The position numbers and the translations under genes were made by a program. Below, in pieces: positions 16,296-25,500 of a DNA stretch of 64,000 bases. The notes below the pieces were generated by a model. The model had not been told where the DNA came from and did no database searches. It worked only from the letters and a program-made list of their open reading frames with translations. Location of the stretch: the NCBI GenBank assembly GCA_902478605.1, contig CABSLQ010000002.1, positions 11,763-75,762 of the forward strand, given 5' to 3'. Within the stretch, counting starts at the first letter, position 1. Every line of letters starts with the position of its first letter. The stretch comes from an uncultured Oscillospiraceae bacterium (GTDB lineage: Bacteria; Bacillota; Clostridia; Oscillospirales; Acutalibacteraceae).

Positions 16296-16410
16296 AAAGC
16301 ACCAATATCCTTTCCGGTCCTGAAGGACCGCTTAGAAAACCGGCTTTCGCCGGGTTGCGTATCTCCCGTGTCCCATCCCCTATTATACCGGCGATTTCCG
16401 CCCCGGTCAA
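16296..16410 (-). promoter_or_regulatory. folE promoter and structured leader
   Basis: TTGACC (16410-16405), 17 bp, TATAAT (16387-16382). The leader of about 80 nt contains CCCGGCGAAAGCCGG and GGTCCTTCAGGACC hairpins, the second just before the AAAGGAT ribosome site. It does not match the THF or other riboswitches known to me. Confidence 0.7.
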
Positions 16411-16415
16411 GGCAG

Positions 16416-16453
16416 GAAAAAGCAGCTGCAAAATGGTACATTTTGCAGCTGCT
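16416..16453 (-). terminator. Terminator of the glgBCDA operon
   Basis: A 15-bp perfect stem (16421-16435 with 16439-16453), followed on the minus strand by five T (16420-16416). Confidence 0.85.
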
Positions 16454-16503
16454 TCTGAAACAGGCACCGCCAGCGCAAAACGGCGGCCCGCCCCGATCCG
16501 TGT

Positions 16504-17925
16504 TCAGTCTTTGACAAGGGAACGATACAGCTTGATATATTCATTGGCCGAACGGCCCCAGCTGAAATCGCTGCGCAGGCACCGATCCATCAGGATGGGC
16601 CAGTCATGCTTGTTGGCATAGGCGCCCAGGGAACGCCGGATGGCATACAGCATATCGTTGGCGTTGTAGGTCTTGAAGGTGAAGCCCATGCCTTCCCCGT
16701 CCCCGCAGTCGCGGATGCTGTCCTTGAGTCCGCCCGTCTCGCGCACCACCGGCACAGTGCCGTACCGGCAGGCCACCATCTGCGACAGCCCGCACGGTTC
16801 GCTCTTGGAAGGCATCAGAAAAATGTCCGCACCGGCATAAATTTTTCGCGCCAGCTCGGGTACAAAGCCCGCGCAGTAGCAGAATTTTTCGGGATACCGC
16901 CCCTGCACCTCGCGGAAATAGTTTTCATAGGTCCAATCGCCTGATCCGAGGATCACCATCTGCAGGTTTTCCTGCAGCAGTTCATCCAGCACATATTTGA
17001 CCAGGTCCAGCCCCTTATGCGATACCAGGCGGGTCACCATGCCGATGAGCGGCACGTCTGCCGCCTGCGGCAAATGCAGCCGCTCCTGCAGCGCCCGCTT
17101 GTTTTCCGCCTTGCCGGAGGGATCCTCCGCCGAATAGTGCCGGTAGATCTGCTCGTCCGTCTCGGGGTTATAGCTGTCGGTGTCGATGCCGTTGAGAATA
17201 CCGGTCAGCTTCCATTCCCTTGCGCGCAGAATGGTGTCCAGGCCATGGGAAAACCACGGGTCGAGGATTTCCTGCGCATAGGTGGGGCTGACGGTGGTCA
17301 CCTTATCCGCCGTTTCGATGGCCGCCTTCATCAGATTGACGCAGCCGTCCTGTTCCATAATACTGCGGGAACTCTGCGGGATGCCGAACACATCCTCGAG
17401 GATTTCCATCCCATATTTGCCCTGGTACTGGATATTATGGATGGTGAATATCGTCCGGATATTCTCATAGCCCTCCCGGTTGGCATAAAACAGGCTGTAG
17501 TAAACCGGGACAAGCGCCGTCTGCCAGTCGTTGGCATGCAGGATATCCGGGCGGAAATCGATGTACGGCAGCATTTCCAAAACCGCGCGGGAGAGGAAGG
17601 CAAACCGTTCCGCATCGTCATAATGGCCGTACAGACCGGGGCGCTTAAAATAATACTGGTTGTCCAGCAGATAGTAAATAACACCGTTATGGCGCGCCTC
17701 GAAAATGCCGCAATACTGCCGCCGCCAGGCCACCGGCACCGACAGACTGGTCAGAAAGGTCATGTTTTCCCGCAGCTCCTGCGGCACCGACTCATACAGC
17801 GGCATCACCACCCGGCAACCGATAAGCCGCGTGCGCAGCGCGTGGGGAAGCGATCCCGCCACATCCCCCAGGCCACCGGACGCGGCAAACGGCAGCGCCT
17901 CGCTCGTTGCATACAGAACCTTCAT
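16504..17925 (-). CDS. glgA: Glycogen synthase (GT5)
   Basis: The 473 residues have the two-Rossmann GT5 layout: N-terminal SEALPFAASGGLGDVAGSLP, central HANDWQTALVPVYY and FTIHNIQYQGKYG, and the C-terminal domain with GMVTRLVSHKGLDL and SKSEPCGLSQMVACRYGTVP. It adds glucose from ADP-glucose to glycogen. The usual K-x-G-G-L nucleotide motif reads A-S-G-G-L here: the lysine is replaced by alanine, which may be a lineage feature. It is the last gene of glgB-C-D-A, 30 bp after glgD, with AGGTGG before ATG 17925 and a terminator downstream. Confidence 0.93.
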   Translation of the reverse strand: MKVLYATSEALPFAASGGLGDVAGSLPHALRTRLIGCRVVMPLYESVPQELRENMTFLTSLSVPVAWRRQYCGIFEARHNGVIYYLLDNQYYFKRPGLYGHYDDAERFAFLSRAVLEMLPYIDFRPDILHANDWQTALVPVYYSLFYANREGYENIRTIFTIHNIQYQGKYGMEILEDVFGIPQSSRSIMEQDGCVNLMKAAIETADKVTTVSPTYAQEILDPWFSHGLDTILRAREWKLTGILNGIDTDSYNPETDEQIYRHYSAEDPSGKAENKRALQERLHLPQAADVPLIGMVTRLVSHKGLDLVKYVLDELLQENLQMVILGSGDWTYENYFREVQGRYPEKFCYCAGFVPELARKIYAGADIFLMPSKSEPCGLSQMVACRYGTVPVVRETGGLKDSIRDCGDGEGMGFTFKTYNANDMLYAIRRSLGAYANKHDWPILMDRCLRSDFSWGRSANEYIKLYRSLVKD

Positions 17926-17955
17926 ACGTTTCCACCTATACCCTTTCGTCCGACG

Positions 17956-19068
17956 TCAAATGACCGAGCCTTTGCCGATAAAGATGGGATAGCTGCTGCA
18001 CCCCTGCAGTGTGCGCCCTTCGTCAATGGTGACGTCCTTGTCCATGATCACATAATGCATGGAGGCGTTCGCGCCAATGGTGGTTCCCTGCATAACCAGG
18101 CAGTTTTCCACATGGGCGTCCCGGCCAATATTTACGTCGCGGAACACAATGGAATTTTTGACTACACCGTCTACCCGGCAGCCATCCGCGAGCAGCGAAT
18201 GGCTGACTGCCGCATGCAGTCCATACAGCGCCGGCGCACAGTCGCGCACTTTGGTATACACCGGTCGGGTGCTGACAAACAGCTGCGCGCGCACCTCCGC
18301 CCGCAGCAGGGCCATGTTCGCCTCAAAAAAGCTGCCGAGGGAGGAAATCACCATGGTGTATTCCGGCACCTCATACCCATACAGGCGCAGGCTTTCCACC
18401 TGCCGCTGCAGCACATCCCGTTCAAAGCTGTGATAGTTCCGGCCCAGGCAGGCGGACACGATGCGCATCAGCAAATCCTTGCGCAGCACATACAGTCCCA
18501 GGCCAAAGGCGCCCTCCTCTCCGGGCTTGGAGTTGATCACGATGTCGGTCACCCGTCCGTCCTCTTTTGTCCAGAGCAGCAGATTGTCCTGCAGGGCGGG
18601 CACGGTGCCGCGCTTATAGGCGATGGTAATATCCGCGCCGGTTTCGACATGGGTTTCCACGATGGCATCGTAATCGATGTTGCCTACCACGTGGCAGTCG
18701 GACATCACCACATATTCCTCTTTTGAGTTGTGCAGGAACACCTCGATCTCGGCGAGCGAGGCGATGCGTCCTGCATACATTTCATCGTTTGTACTGCCGG
18801 GCGAGAGGAAAAACAGCCCCTGATTTTTGCGGGAAAGATCCCACGCCTTGCCGGATCCCAGATGATCCATCAGCGATTGGACATTTTTCTTGGTGATGAG
18901 CCCGACCTTGGATATGCCCGCGTTGACCATATTAGACAGGGTAAAGTCGATCAGGCGGTAGCGCCCGCCGAACGGCACCGAACCAAAGGCGCGCGCCGCC
19001 GTCAAATCCCGCAGCGCCTCGTCATGCATGTTGCAGAACAGCAGGCCCATCGCATTGTTGTTGCGCAT
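17956..19068 (-). CDS. glgD: GlgD, non-catalytic ADP-glucose pyrophosphorylase subunit
   Basis: From ATG 19068 the protein has 370 residues. It shares the GlgC fold (VPFGGRYRLIDFTLSNM near residue 30 and a C-terminal left-handed helix) but lacks the catalytic GGxGxRL loop: the corresponding stretch is NMHDEALRDLT. In Bacillus and clostridia GlgD pairs with GlgC and raises its activity. The start chosen lies 1 bp after the glgC stop with GGAAGGGGG inside the glgC end; the upstream in-frame ATG (19095) lacks such a site. Confidence 0.92.
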   Translation of the reverse strand: MRNNNAMGLLFCNMHDEALRDLTAARAFGSVPFGGRYRLIDFTLSNMVNAGISKVGLITKKNVQSLMDHLGSGKAWDLSRKNQGLFFLSPGSTNDEMYAGRIASLAEIEVFLHNSKEEYVVMSDCHVVGNIDYDAIVETHVETGADITIAYKRGTVPALQDNLLLWTKEDGRVTDIVINSKPGEEGAFGLGLYVLRKDLLMRIVSACLGRNYHSFERDVLQRQVESLRLYGYEVPEYTMVISSLGSFFEANMALLRAEVRAQLFVSTRPVYTKVRDCAPALYGLHAAVSHSLLADGCRVDGVVKNSIVFRDVNIGRDAHVENCLVMQGTTIGANASMHYVIMDKDVTIDEGRTLQGCSSYPIFIGKGSVI

Positions 19069-19069
19069 G

Positions 19070-20284
19070 TTAACCGTTCCCCCTTCCGTCCGCATGGATC
19101 ATGGCCTTGGCGGGAATAACCTCTCCCGGGGCGATATGCACCCCGGCCGCCACCACCGCGACGCCCCAGTCATCCAGCCGGGGACAGGCCTCCGGCCGCT
19201 CGCCGACGGCGGCGTTTTCTCCCACCACCACGTTCTCCGCCAGGATCGCATACTGTACCCGCGCCCCTTTTTTCACATAAGCGCCCGGCATCAGGATAGA
19301 ATCCCGGATTTCCGCGCCTTCTTCCACCGTCACGCCCGGGAAAATCACCGAAAAGTCCACCTTGCCGTAGATGGTGCCGCCTTCTGAAATCAGGCTGTTC
19401 TGCACCTCGGCGGTATCGGCCACATAGTGGGGAGGCAGCCCGGCGTTGCGCGAATAGATGCGCCAGTCGGCCTCCGACAGATCGAGCGGCACATTGGGGT
19501 TGAGCAGATCCATGTTGGCTTCCCACAGGCTTTCAATGGTGCCGACATCCTTCCAGTATCCCTCAAACCGGTACGCGTACATCCGCTCGCCTGCCTGCAG
19601 CATGGCCGGCAGCACGTTTTTGCCGAAATCGTTTTCGGAGGTCTTATCGTTTTCGTCTTCTGTCAGATAATACCGCAGCTTATCCCAACTGAATACATAA
19701 ATGCCCATCGACGCGAGATTGGACTTGGGTACCTTGGGCTTCTCGTCAAATTCATAGATGGAGCCATCTTCCCGCGTATTGAGGATACCAAAGCGGCTCG
19801 CCTCCGACATTTCCACCTCCAGCACGGCGATGGTGCAGGCCGCCTTGTTTTTCTTGTGGGCCTCGATCATTTTGGAATAATCCATCTTGTAAATGTGATC
19901 GCCCGACAGCACGAGCACATATTCCGGAGAATACCGCTCGATGAACGCGAGGTTTTGATACACGGCATTGGCCGTCCCCTTGTACCAATCCGCCCCTTTA
20001 TTGCGCTGATACGGCGGCAGCACATGCACACCGGCATCCATGCGGTCGAGATCCCACGGCTGCCCCGACCCGATGTAATCGCTCAGCACCAGCGGCTGGT
20101 ACTGGGTAAGCACGCCCACCGTTTCAATACCCGAATTGACACAGTTGGACAGGGGAAAATCGATAATGCGGTATTTTCCCCCATAGGGCACGGCCGGTTT
20201 GGCGATTTGGCTGGTGAGGGCGTAAAGCCGGCTTCCCTGCCCTCCCGCCAGCAGCATGGCGACACACTCTTGCTTGCGGAACAT
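19070..20284 (-). CDS. glgC: Glucose-1-phosphate adenylyltransferase, catalytic subunit
   Basis: The 404 residues contain the catalytic loop LAGGQGSRLYALT (13-25), KPAVPYGGKYRIIDFPLSN, the ADP-glucose block SGDHIYKMDY and FEGYWKDVGTIESLW, then a left-handed beta-helix. It makes ADP-glucose from glucose-1-phosphate and ATP, the committed step of glycogen synthesis. ATG 20284 has AAGGAGG overlapping the glgB stop region 12 bp upstream. It pairs with GlgD encoded next. Confidence 0.96.
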   Translation of the reverse strand: MFRKQECVAMLLAGGQGSRLYALTSQIAKPAVPYGGKYRIIDFPLSNCVNSGIETVGVLTQYQPLVLSDYIGSGQPWDLDRMDAGVHVLPPYQRNKGADWYKGTANAVYQNLAFIERYSPEYVLVLSGDHIYKMDYSKMIEAHKKNKAACTIAVLEVEMSEASRFGILNTREDGSIYEFDEKPKVPKSNLASMGIYVFSWDKLRYYLTEDENDKTSENDFGKNVLPAMLQAGERMYAYRFEGYWKDVGTIESLWEANMDLLNPNVPLDLSEADWRIYSRNAGLPPHYVADTAEVQNSLISEGGTIYGKVDFSVIFPGVTVEEGAEIRDSILMPGAYVKKGARVQYAILAENVVVGENAAVGERPEACPRLDDWGVAVVAAGVHIAPGEVIPAKAMIHADGRGNG

Positions 20285-20296
20285 GACGAAACCTCC

Positions 20297-22267
20297 TTAC
20301 TTATCTTCCGGCATCCGTTGGGCCGTTGTTTTCTTTTTGGGCGCCTTTGGGGCGGCGGACGGACGCCTTTTCTTTTTTACCAATCGGAAATACAAAACCG
20401 AAAGCGGCGGGATGGTCAGTTCCATCGATTGTTCAAACCCGTGCATGGGCACCAAATCGGTGTCGAAGGTGCCGTTGGTGATGCCCCCGCCGCCGAATTC
20501 CGCCGCGTCGGTGCTGAAAACTTCCGCATAGGTGCCGTATACCGGCGCGCCGATGCGGTAGTGCTCCCGCTTGACGGGGTTAAAATTGCACAGGGCAATA
20601 ATCTCCCCGCCGTGGTTGTCCATCCGCCGGAACGAAATAACGCTCTGCTGATTATCGTCGTGTGCGATCCAGGAGAACCCTTCCCAGGTGAAATCAACCT
20701 CCCAGAACGCAGGCGTCTGCCGGTAAAAATGATTGAGGCTGCGCACAAAATGCTGCAGCATGCGGTGCGATTCATACTCGAGCAGCAGCCAGTCCAGCCC
20801 GCTTTCGTAATCCCATTCCTTGAACTGGCCGAACTCGCTGCCCATGAACAGCAGCTTTTTGCCCGGATGCGCCATCATATACCCGAGAAAGGCACGCACA
20901 CTCGCAAACTTTTCCTCATAAGTGCCGGGCATTTTGTTGATGAGGGAGCACTTGCCGTGCACCACCTCGTCGTGCGAAATGGGCAGCACAAAATTCTCCG
21001 AAAACGCATAGAAGAAGGAGAAGGTCAGCTTGTCATGGTTAAACTGGCGGAACCACGGATCCAGCGACAAGTACTGCAGCATATCGTTCATCCAACCCAT
21101 GTTCCACTTATAATTGAAGCCCAATCCGCCGTCCGAGGCGGGACGGGATACCATCGGCCACGAGGTGGATTCCTCCGCGATCATCATCGCATCGGGGTGG
21201 GCGGCGAATACCGCCGTATTGAGCGCGCGCAGGAACTCGATCGCTTCCAGGTTTTCCTTGCCGCCGTACTGGTTGGCGACCCATTCGCCGTCCCGCCGGT
21301 TGTAGTCGAGATACAGCATGGAGGCCACGGCATCCACACGCAGGCCGTCCGCATGGAATACCTCCAGCCAGTACATGGCATTGGAGATAAGGAAGCTGCG
21401 CACCTCCGGCCGGCCGTAATCGAACACACAGGTGCCCCACTCCTTGTGCTCTCCCTTGCGCGGGTCGGCATACTCAAAGCAGGGTGTGCCGTCGAAACGG
21501 TAAAGCCCGCATTCATCCTTGGGGAAATGCGCCGGTACCCAATCGAGGATAACCCCTATCCCCGCCTGATGGCAGCGATCGATAAACCGCATGAACTCCT
21601 CCGGGGTGCCATACCGGGAGGTGGGCGCATAATACCCCGTCACCTGGTATCCCCAGGAACCGTCAAAGGGGTATTCCATCATGGGCAGCATCTCGATATG
21701 GGTGTACCCCATATCCACCACATAGGGGATCAGCTCGTCCCCCAGCTTCTCATAGGAAAACGGGTTGCCGTCCGGATACTGCCGCCAGGATCCGGCATGC
21801 ACTTCATAAATATTGACCGGCTGTGTCAGGCTGCCCTGCACGGCCTGCTCCCCTTTCGCACGCTGCCAGTCACCGTCCTGCCAGACGTATCCCCCCACGC
21901 TGTACACCTTGGAGGCATTGCCGGGCCGCGTCTCAAAATGCGAGGCAAAGGGATCGGACTTCATCACCCCCCGGCCCGTCTCATCCACAATATGATACTT
22001 ATACGAGGCGTAGGCCGGCAGATTCTGCACCGCCGCTTCCCAGACGCCGCGGCCGTCAACCTTTTCGAGCGGCAGCGCGGCCGGTTCCCACCCGTTGAAA
22101 TCCCCCACAAGGGATACGGCACGGGCATGCGGCGCCCAGACACGGAAAACATATCCATCCCCGCCCACCGCATGGCAGCCGAAATATTCGTACGCGTGCG
22201 CCTCACAGCCGCTGAAAAACCGATTCAAAAGGTTTTGCACGCCTGCTTCCATCGTGTTCAGATCCAT
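20297..22267 (-). CDS. glgB: 1,4-alpha-glucan branching enzyme (GH13)
   Basis: From ATG 22267 (site GGAGGA) the protein has 656 residues, the usual size. It has an N-terminal CBM48 (FRVWAPHARAVSLVGDFNGW), the GH13 motifs LDWVPAHFPKD, GLRVDAVASMLY with the nucleophile Asp, AEESTSWP with the acid Glu and LPISHDEVVHGK, and a C-terminal beta domain. It forms alpha-1,6 branches in glycogen. A longer in-frame reading to 22429 crosses the -10/-35 boxes and is rejected. First gene of glgB-C-D-A. Confidence 0.96.
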   Translation of the reverse strand: MDLNTMEAGVQNLLNRFFSGCEAHAYEYFGCHAVGGDGYVFRVWAPHARAVSLVGDFNGWEPAALPLEKVDGRGVWEAAVQNLPAYASYKYHIVDETGRGVMKSDPFASHFETRPGNASKVYSVGGYVWQDGDWQRAKGEQAVQGSLTQPVNIYEVHAGSWRQYPDGNPFSYEKLGDELIPYVVDMGYTHIEMLPMMEYPFDGSWGYQVTGYYAPTSRYGTPEEFMRFIDRCHQAGIGVILDWVPAHFPKDECGLYRFDGTPCFEYADPRKGEHKEWGTCVFDYGRPEVRSFLISNAMYWLEVFHADGLRVDAVASMLYLDYNRRDGEWVANQYGGKENLEAIEFLRALNTAVFAAHPDAMMIAEESTSWPMVSRPASDGGLGFNYKWNMGWMNDMLQYLSLDPWFRQFNHDKLTFSFFYAFSENFVLPISHDEVVHGKCSLINKMPGTYEEKFASVRAFLGYMMAHPGKKLLFMGSEFGQFKEWDYESGLDWLLLEYESHRMLQHFVRSLNHFYRQTPAFWEVDFTWEGFSWIAHDDNQQSVISFRRMDNHGGEIIALCNFNPVKREHYRIGAPVYGTYAEVFSTDAAEFGGGGITNGTFDTDLVPMHGFEQSMELTIPPLSVLYFRLVKKKRRPSAAPKAPKKKTTAQRMPEDK

Positions 22268-22343
22268 GGCCGTATCCTCCGTTTGCGCCGGAATTTCGCC
22301 CCGGCGGGTTCCGCGGCGTCTTATCCTTTCGCGCTTTATTTTC

Positions 22344-22372
22344 ATTGTAACAACTGGCGGAAAATTTTTCAA
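22344..22372 (-). promoter_or_regulatory. Proximal sigma-A promoter of the glg operon
   Basis: TTGAAA (22372-22367), 17 bp, TACAAT (22349-22344) on the minus strand, about 75 bp before glgB. Confidence 0.8.
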
Positions 22373-22493
22373 GTGTTTTCGGTCGATTTCTTTAAATAGT
22401 TTCTTAACAAGCTCTTTACGTATGTGCAATAATTACAATATTCGTTACTTTTTCATGGATAGTCTGCAGAATTAAAAAAATTCCATACGGGTT

Positions 22494-22527
22494 AGTATAA
22501 CCCTCCTGTATCAGAAATTCTGTCGAA
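22494..22527 (-). promoter_or_regulatory. Candidate distal Spo0A-dependent promoter of the glg operon
   Basis: A perfect 0A box (TGTCGAA on the plus strand, 22521-22527) is followed on the minus strand by 21 bp and TATACT (22499-22494). This is the same box-to-(-10) spacing as at spoIIGA (322-328 to 300-295). The leader to glgB would be about 220 nt and A/T-rich. The rest of the 312-bp gap holds only the proximal promoter and the terminator at 22533. Confidence 0.45.
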
Positions 22528-22532
22528 ACGCG

Positions 22533-22577
22533 AAAAAAGGATCGCGTAAAATGCGCCATTTTACGCGATCCTTTTTT
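22533..22577. terminator. Bidirectional terminator after the EndoQ-UvrD gene
   Basis: A 15-bp stem (22539-22553 with 22557-22571), loop CGC, with six A before and six T after, so it acts in both directions. Confidence 0.9.
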
Positions 22578-22579
22578 AT

Positions 22580-25500
22580 TCACAAACCGTCAAACAGGCT
22601 CAGCTGCTTGCCGGTGGGGCCAACCGGACGCAGCTCCTCCCGCTCGAGGTCGGCGGCGGGCAGTGCCGGCAGAAAAGGGGACGGCTCGCCGGATCCCGAA
22701 AGGATCAGTTCCTCTTTTGCCCGGGTCATGCCCACATAAAACAGCCGCCGTTCCTCCTGCGCGTCGGCGGCGCTTCCGGGCCGCTGCAGCGGGAGAAGCC
22801 CCTTCTGCACGCCGCACAGAAACACCACCGGGAATTCCAGCCCCTTGCTCGCGTGCAGCGTCAGCAGCGACACCGCATCGGGTGCGTAGGTTTTGCCCCC
22901 GCGCCGGACCGCATCCGCCTCCTGCCCGAGGGTCAGATTGTGGAGCAGGGCTGGCATGTCGGCGCACAGGGACGCCGCGCCCAGCAGCCGCTCGAGCGCC
23001 GGTGTCTCCTCCAGGCCGCTGCCGGTGATCCAGCCCTGCAGCAGGGAAACGGGATCCGCCTGCGCGGCATCCGGCGCATACTGCCGCAGCAGCTGCGCCG
23101 CCTGCGGCTCCTGCGCCTCCAGCAGACGGGCGCACGCCTCTGCCTGCTTATCCCCCTGCGCATAGGCCTGCACGACCGCTTCCTTTCCCGCCAGCCAGAC
23201 GCGCAGCGACCACACGTCCGCCGGCTGCAGGACAAAGCGGAAAAAGGCCAGCGCCCGCCGCACCGCGGCATCGTCGAGATAGCCTTCCCGGCCGGCCACC
23301 GTATAGGGGATGCCTTCCTTCTGCAGACAGTATTCCAGCCGTTCCGCCTGCCGGTGGGTGCGGTACAGGACGGCGATGTCGGACAGCCCCCGCGTACCCC
23401 GCCGCCGGCGGTGGGCCGCCACCGCCTGGATATCCAGCATGTCAATGCCGCCCACCATGCCGTTTATCTCTTTCACAATATACAGCGCCTCGGCAAAATC
23501 GTCTTCCGCCGTGACAAGGCCAACCCGCCGTCCGTCCGGGCAGGTCGGTTCGAGTGCCCGTTCCCGGCCGTCTCCCGCCAGCACCGGCAGCGCACAGCGG
23601 AGAATCTGCGGTGTCGACCGATAGTTGCGCACCAACCGGATGGTGCGCAAATCGGGCCGGTCGGCCGCCAGCCGTTCAAATCCATGGCTGTCCACGCCGC
23701 GGAAGCCGTAAATCGCCTGATCGGGGTCGCCGATAACAAACAGGCTGTCTCCGTTCCGGCTCCACGCTTCGGTCAGGCGATGCTGCAGCGCGTTGCCGTC
23801 CTGAAACTCATCCACCAGCAGCTGTCCGAACCAGTCGGGCAGCGTGCGGCCCGCTTCCAGCTCACGCAGCGTTTCGAGCAGCAGGTCGTCGAAGTCCAGC
23901 GCGCCCGTCTTCTGCTGCCGCGCGGCATACGCGGCGAGCATCTCCTCCGGCACGGCGGTGTCCAACCCGTTCTTGCGCCGGGATACGCCCTGTACCAAGT
24001 CCCGCGGGCTCCCGTCCCACGGCAGCTCCCGGCATACCGTATCCGCCAGGGCGATCGCCTGCGCCTCGTCTAGCAGCGTCACCGGCCCCCGCCATTTTTC
24101 AAGCAGCTGCAGGCACAGGGCGTGGAAGGTCCCGATATGCACCTGCCCGGCCTGCCGTTTGCGTCCCAGCCGTTTTTGCAGCCGATCGCGCATTTGCCGC
24201 GCCGCCCGGTTGGTGAAGGTGACGGCCGTGATACGCCCGGGCGGTGTTCCCTGCTCAATCTGATAGGCGATGCGTTCGGTCAGGGTGCGGGTCTTGCCCG
24301 TGCCCGGGCCGGCGATGACCGCCACCGTTCGCTCTTCCGCCGTGACCGCCGCCCACTGCTCGGCGTTGAGTCCATGGTTCTCTGCCGCAGCCGGCGCCGT
24401 CTCTGCGGCGATCTCCGCGCCCGCTTTCTGCTTTTGGCGGGCGAGTGCCGCCGTCTCCCCGGTGCGGCGGGGCCTGGGCCCCTCTGCGAACAGCCGCGTC
24501 TGCCCGGACAGGCGGTCAATGTCCGCCTGACGGAGAATGGTGACCTTGCCGTATACTCCGTCGTAGCCGGGGGACACCTCCACCCGCTTTTCGCGCAGGC
24601 GGCGGATCCCTTCCGCAATCAGCGGCCCTGCCTCCCGCTCCACCTCTTCCAGCGGCGTCTCGCGCAGGATGGTGAATTCCGGCCCGAGACGCGCAAGCAG
24701 CGCCTCATACTGCACGGCGGTTTTCTTGCCCGCGGCGGAGGCGCCGGTGGACGCGGCGATCACCTCGCTCAGCGGCACCAGGCTCTCGAAGGGCGCCGCC
24801 CCCTCCGGCACAAACCCCTCCGGCCGATCGGCCAGCTGAGCCGCCCGGTTCCACACACCCACCGTGATGCGCCCGCCGCACACCGGGCATTTGCCGCCCG
24901 CCTGCTCGGTCTGGGCCGGCGTCAGGCACACCCCGCAGGGGCGGTGGCCGTCCGCGTGGTATTTGCCGTCCTCGGGGAAGAATTCCAGCGTGCCGGCAAA
25001 CCCGCCCGCCTCTTTATGCTCCAGCGCGTGTTTGATCGCCGTATAGGATAAGGCGGTGTTAAACAGATCCGCCTCCCGCCCCAGGTTTTTCGGCGAATGG
25101 GCGTCCGAATGGGACACGAGGGTATAGCGATCCAGTGCGGACAGCCGCCAGTTCATCGGCGGATCGGAGGACAGCCCCGTCTCCAGCGCGTGGATATAGG
25201 GCGTCATATCACGGAAGCAGTCCTCGATGCGATCAAAGCCCGAATAGGCGCCGAAGAGGGAAAAATGGGGCGTCCAGATGTGCGCGGGGATAAACACCGC
25301 CTGCGGGCAGACATCCAGCGTGATTTCCAGCAGATCCCGGCTGTCCAGGCCGAGAATGGGGCGTCCGTCGGAATGCAGATTGCCCACCAGCTCGAGCCGC
25401 CGCGCCAGCGCTTCGGCTTCGTCGAGGCCGGGAAGCAAAATCAGGTTGTGCACCTTGCGCACCCGATCGCCCCACTTGTAAATGGAGCTGATCTCCCCTG

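Noticed and set aside
16296..16381. THF riboswitch before folE
   Set aside because: Conserved THF blocks are not present; only two simple hairpins are seen.
22267..22429. 54-residue N-terminal extension of GlgB
   Set aside because: The extension starts with a TTG without a ribosome site, runs through the proximal -35 and -10 boxes, and lacks branching-enzyme similarity.
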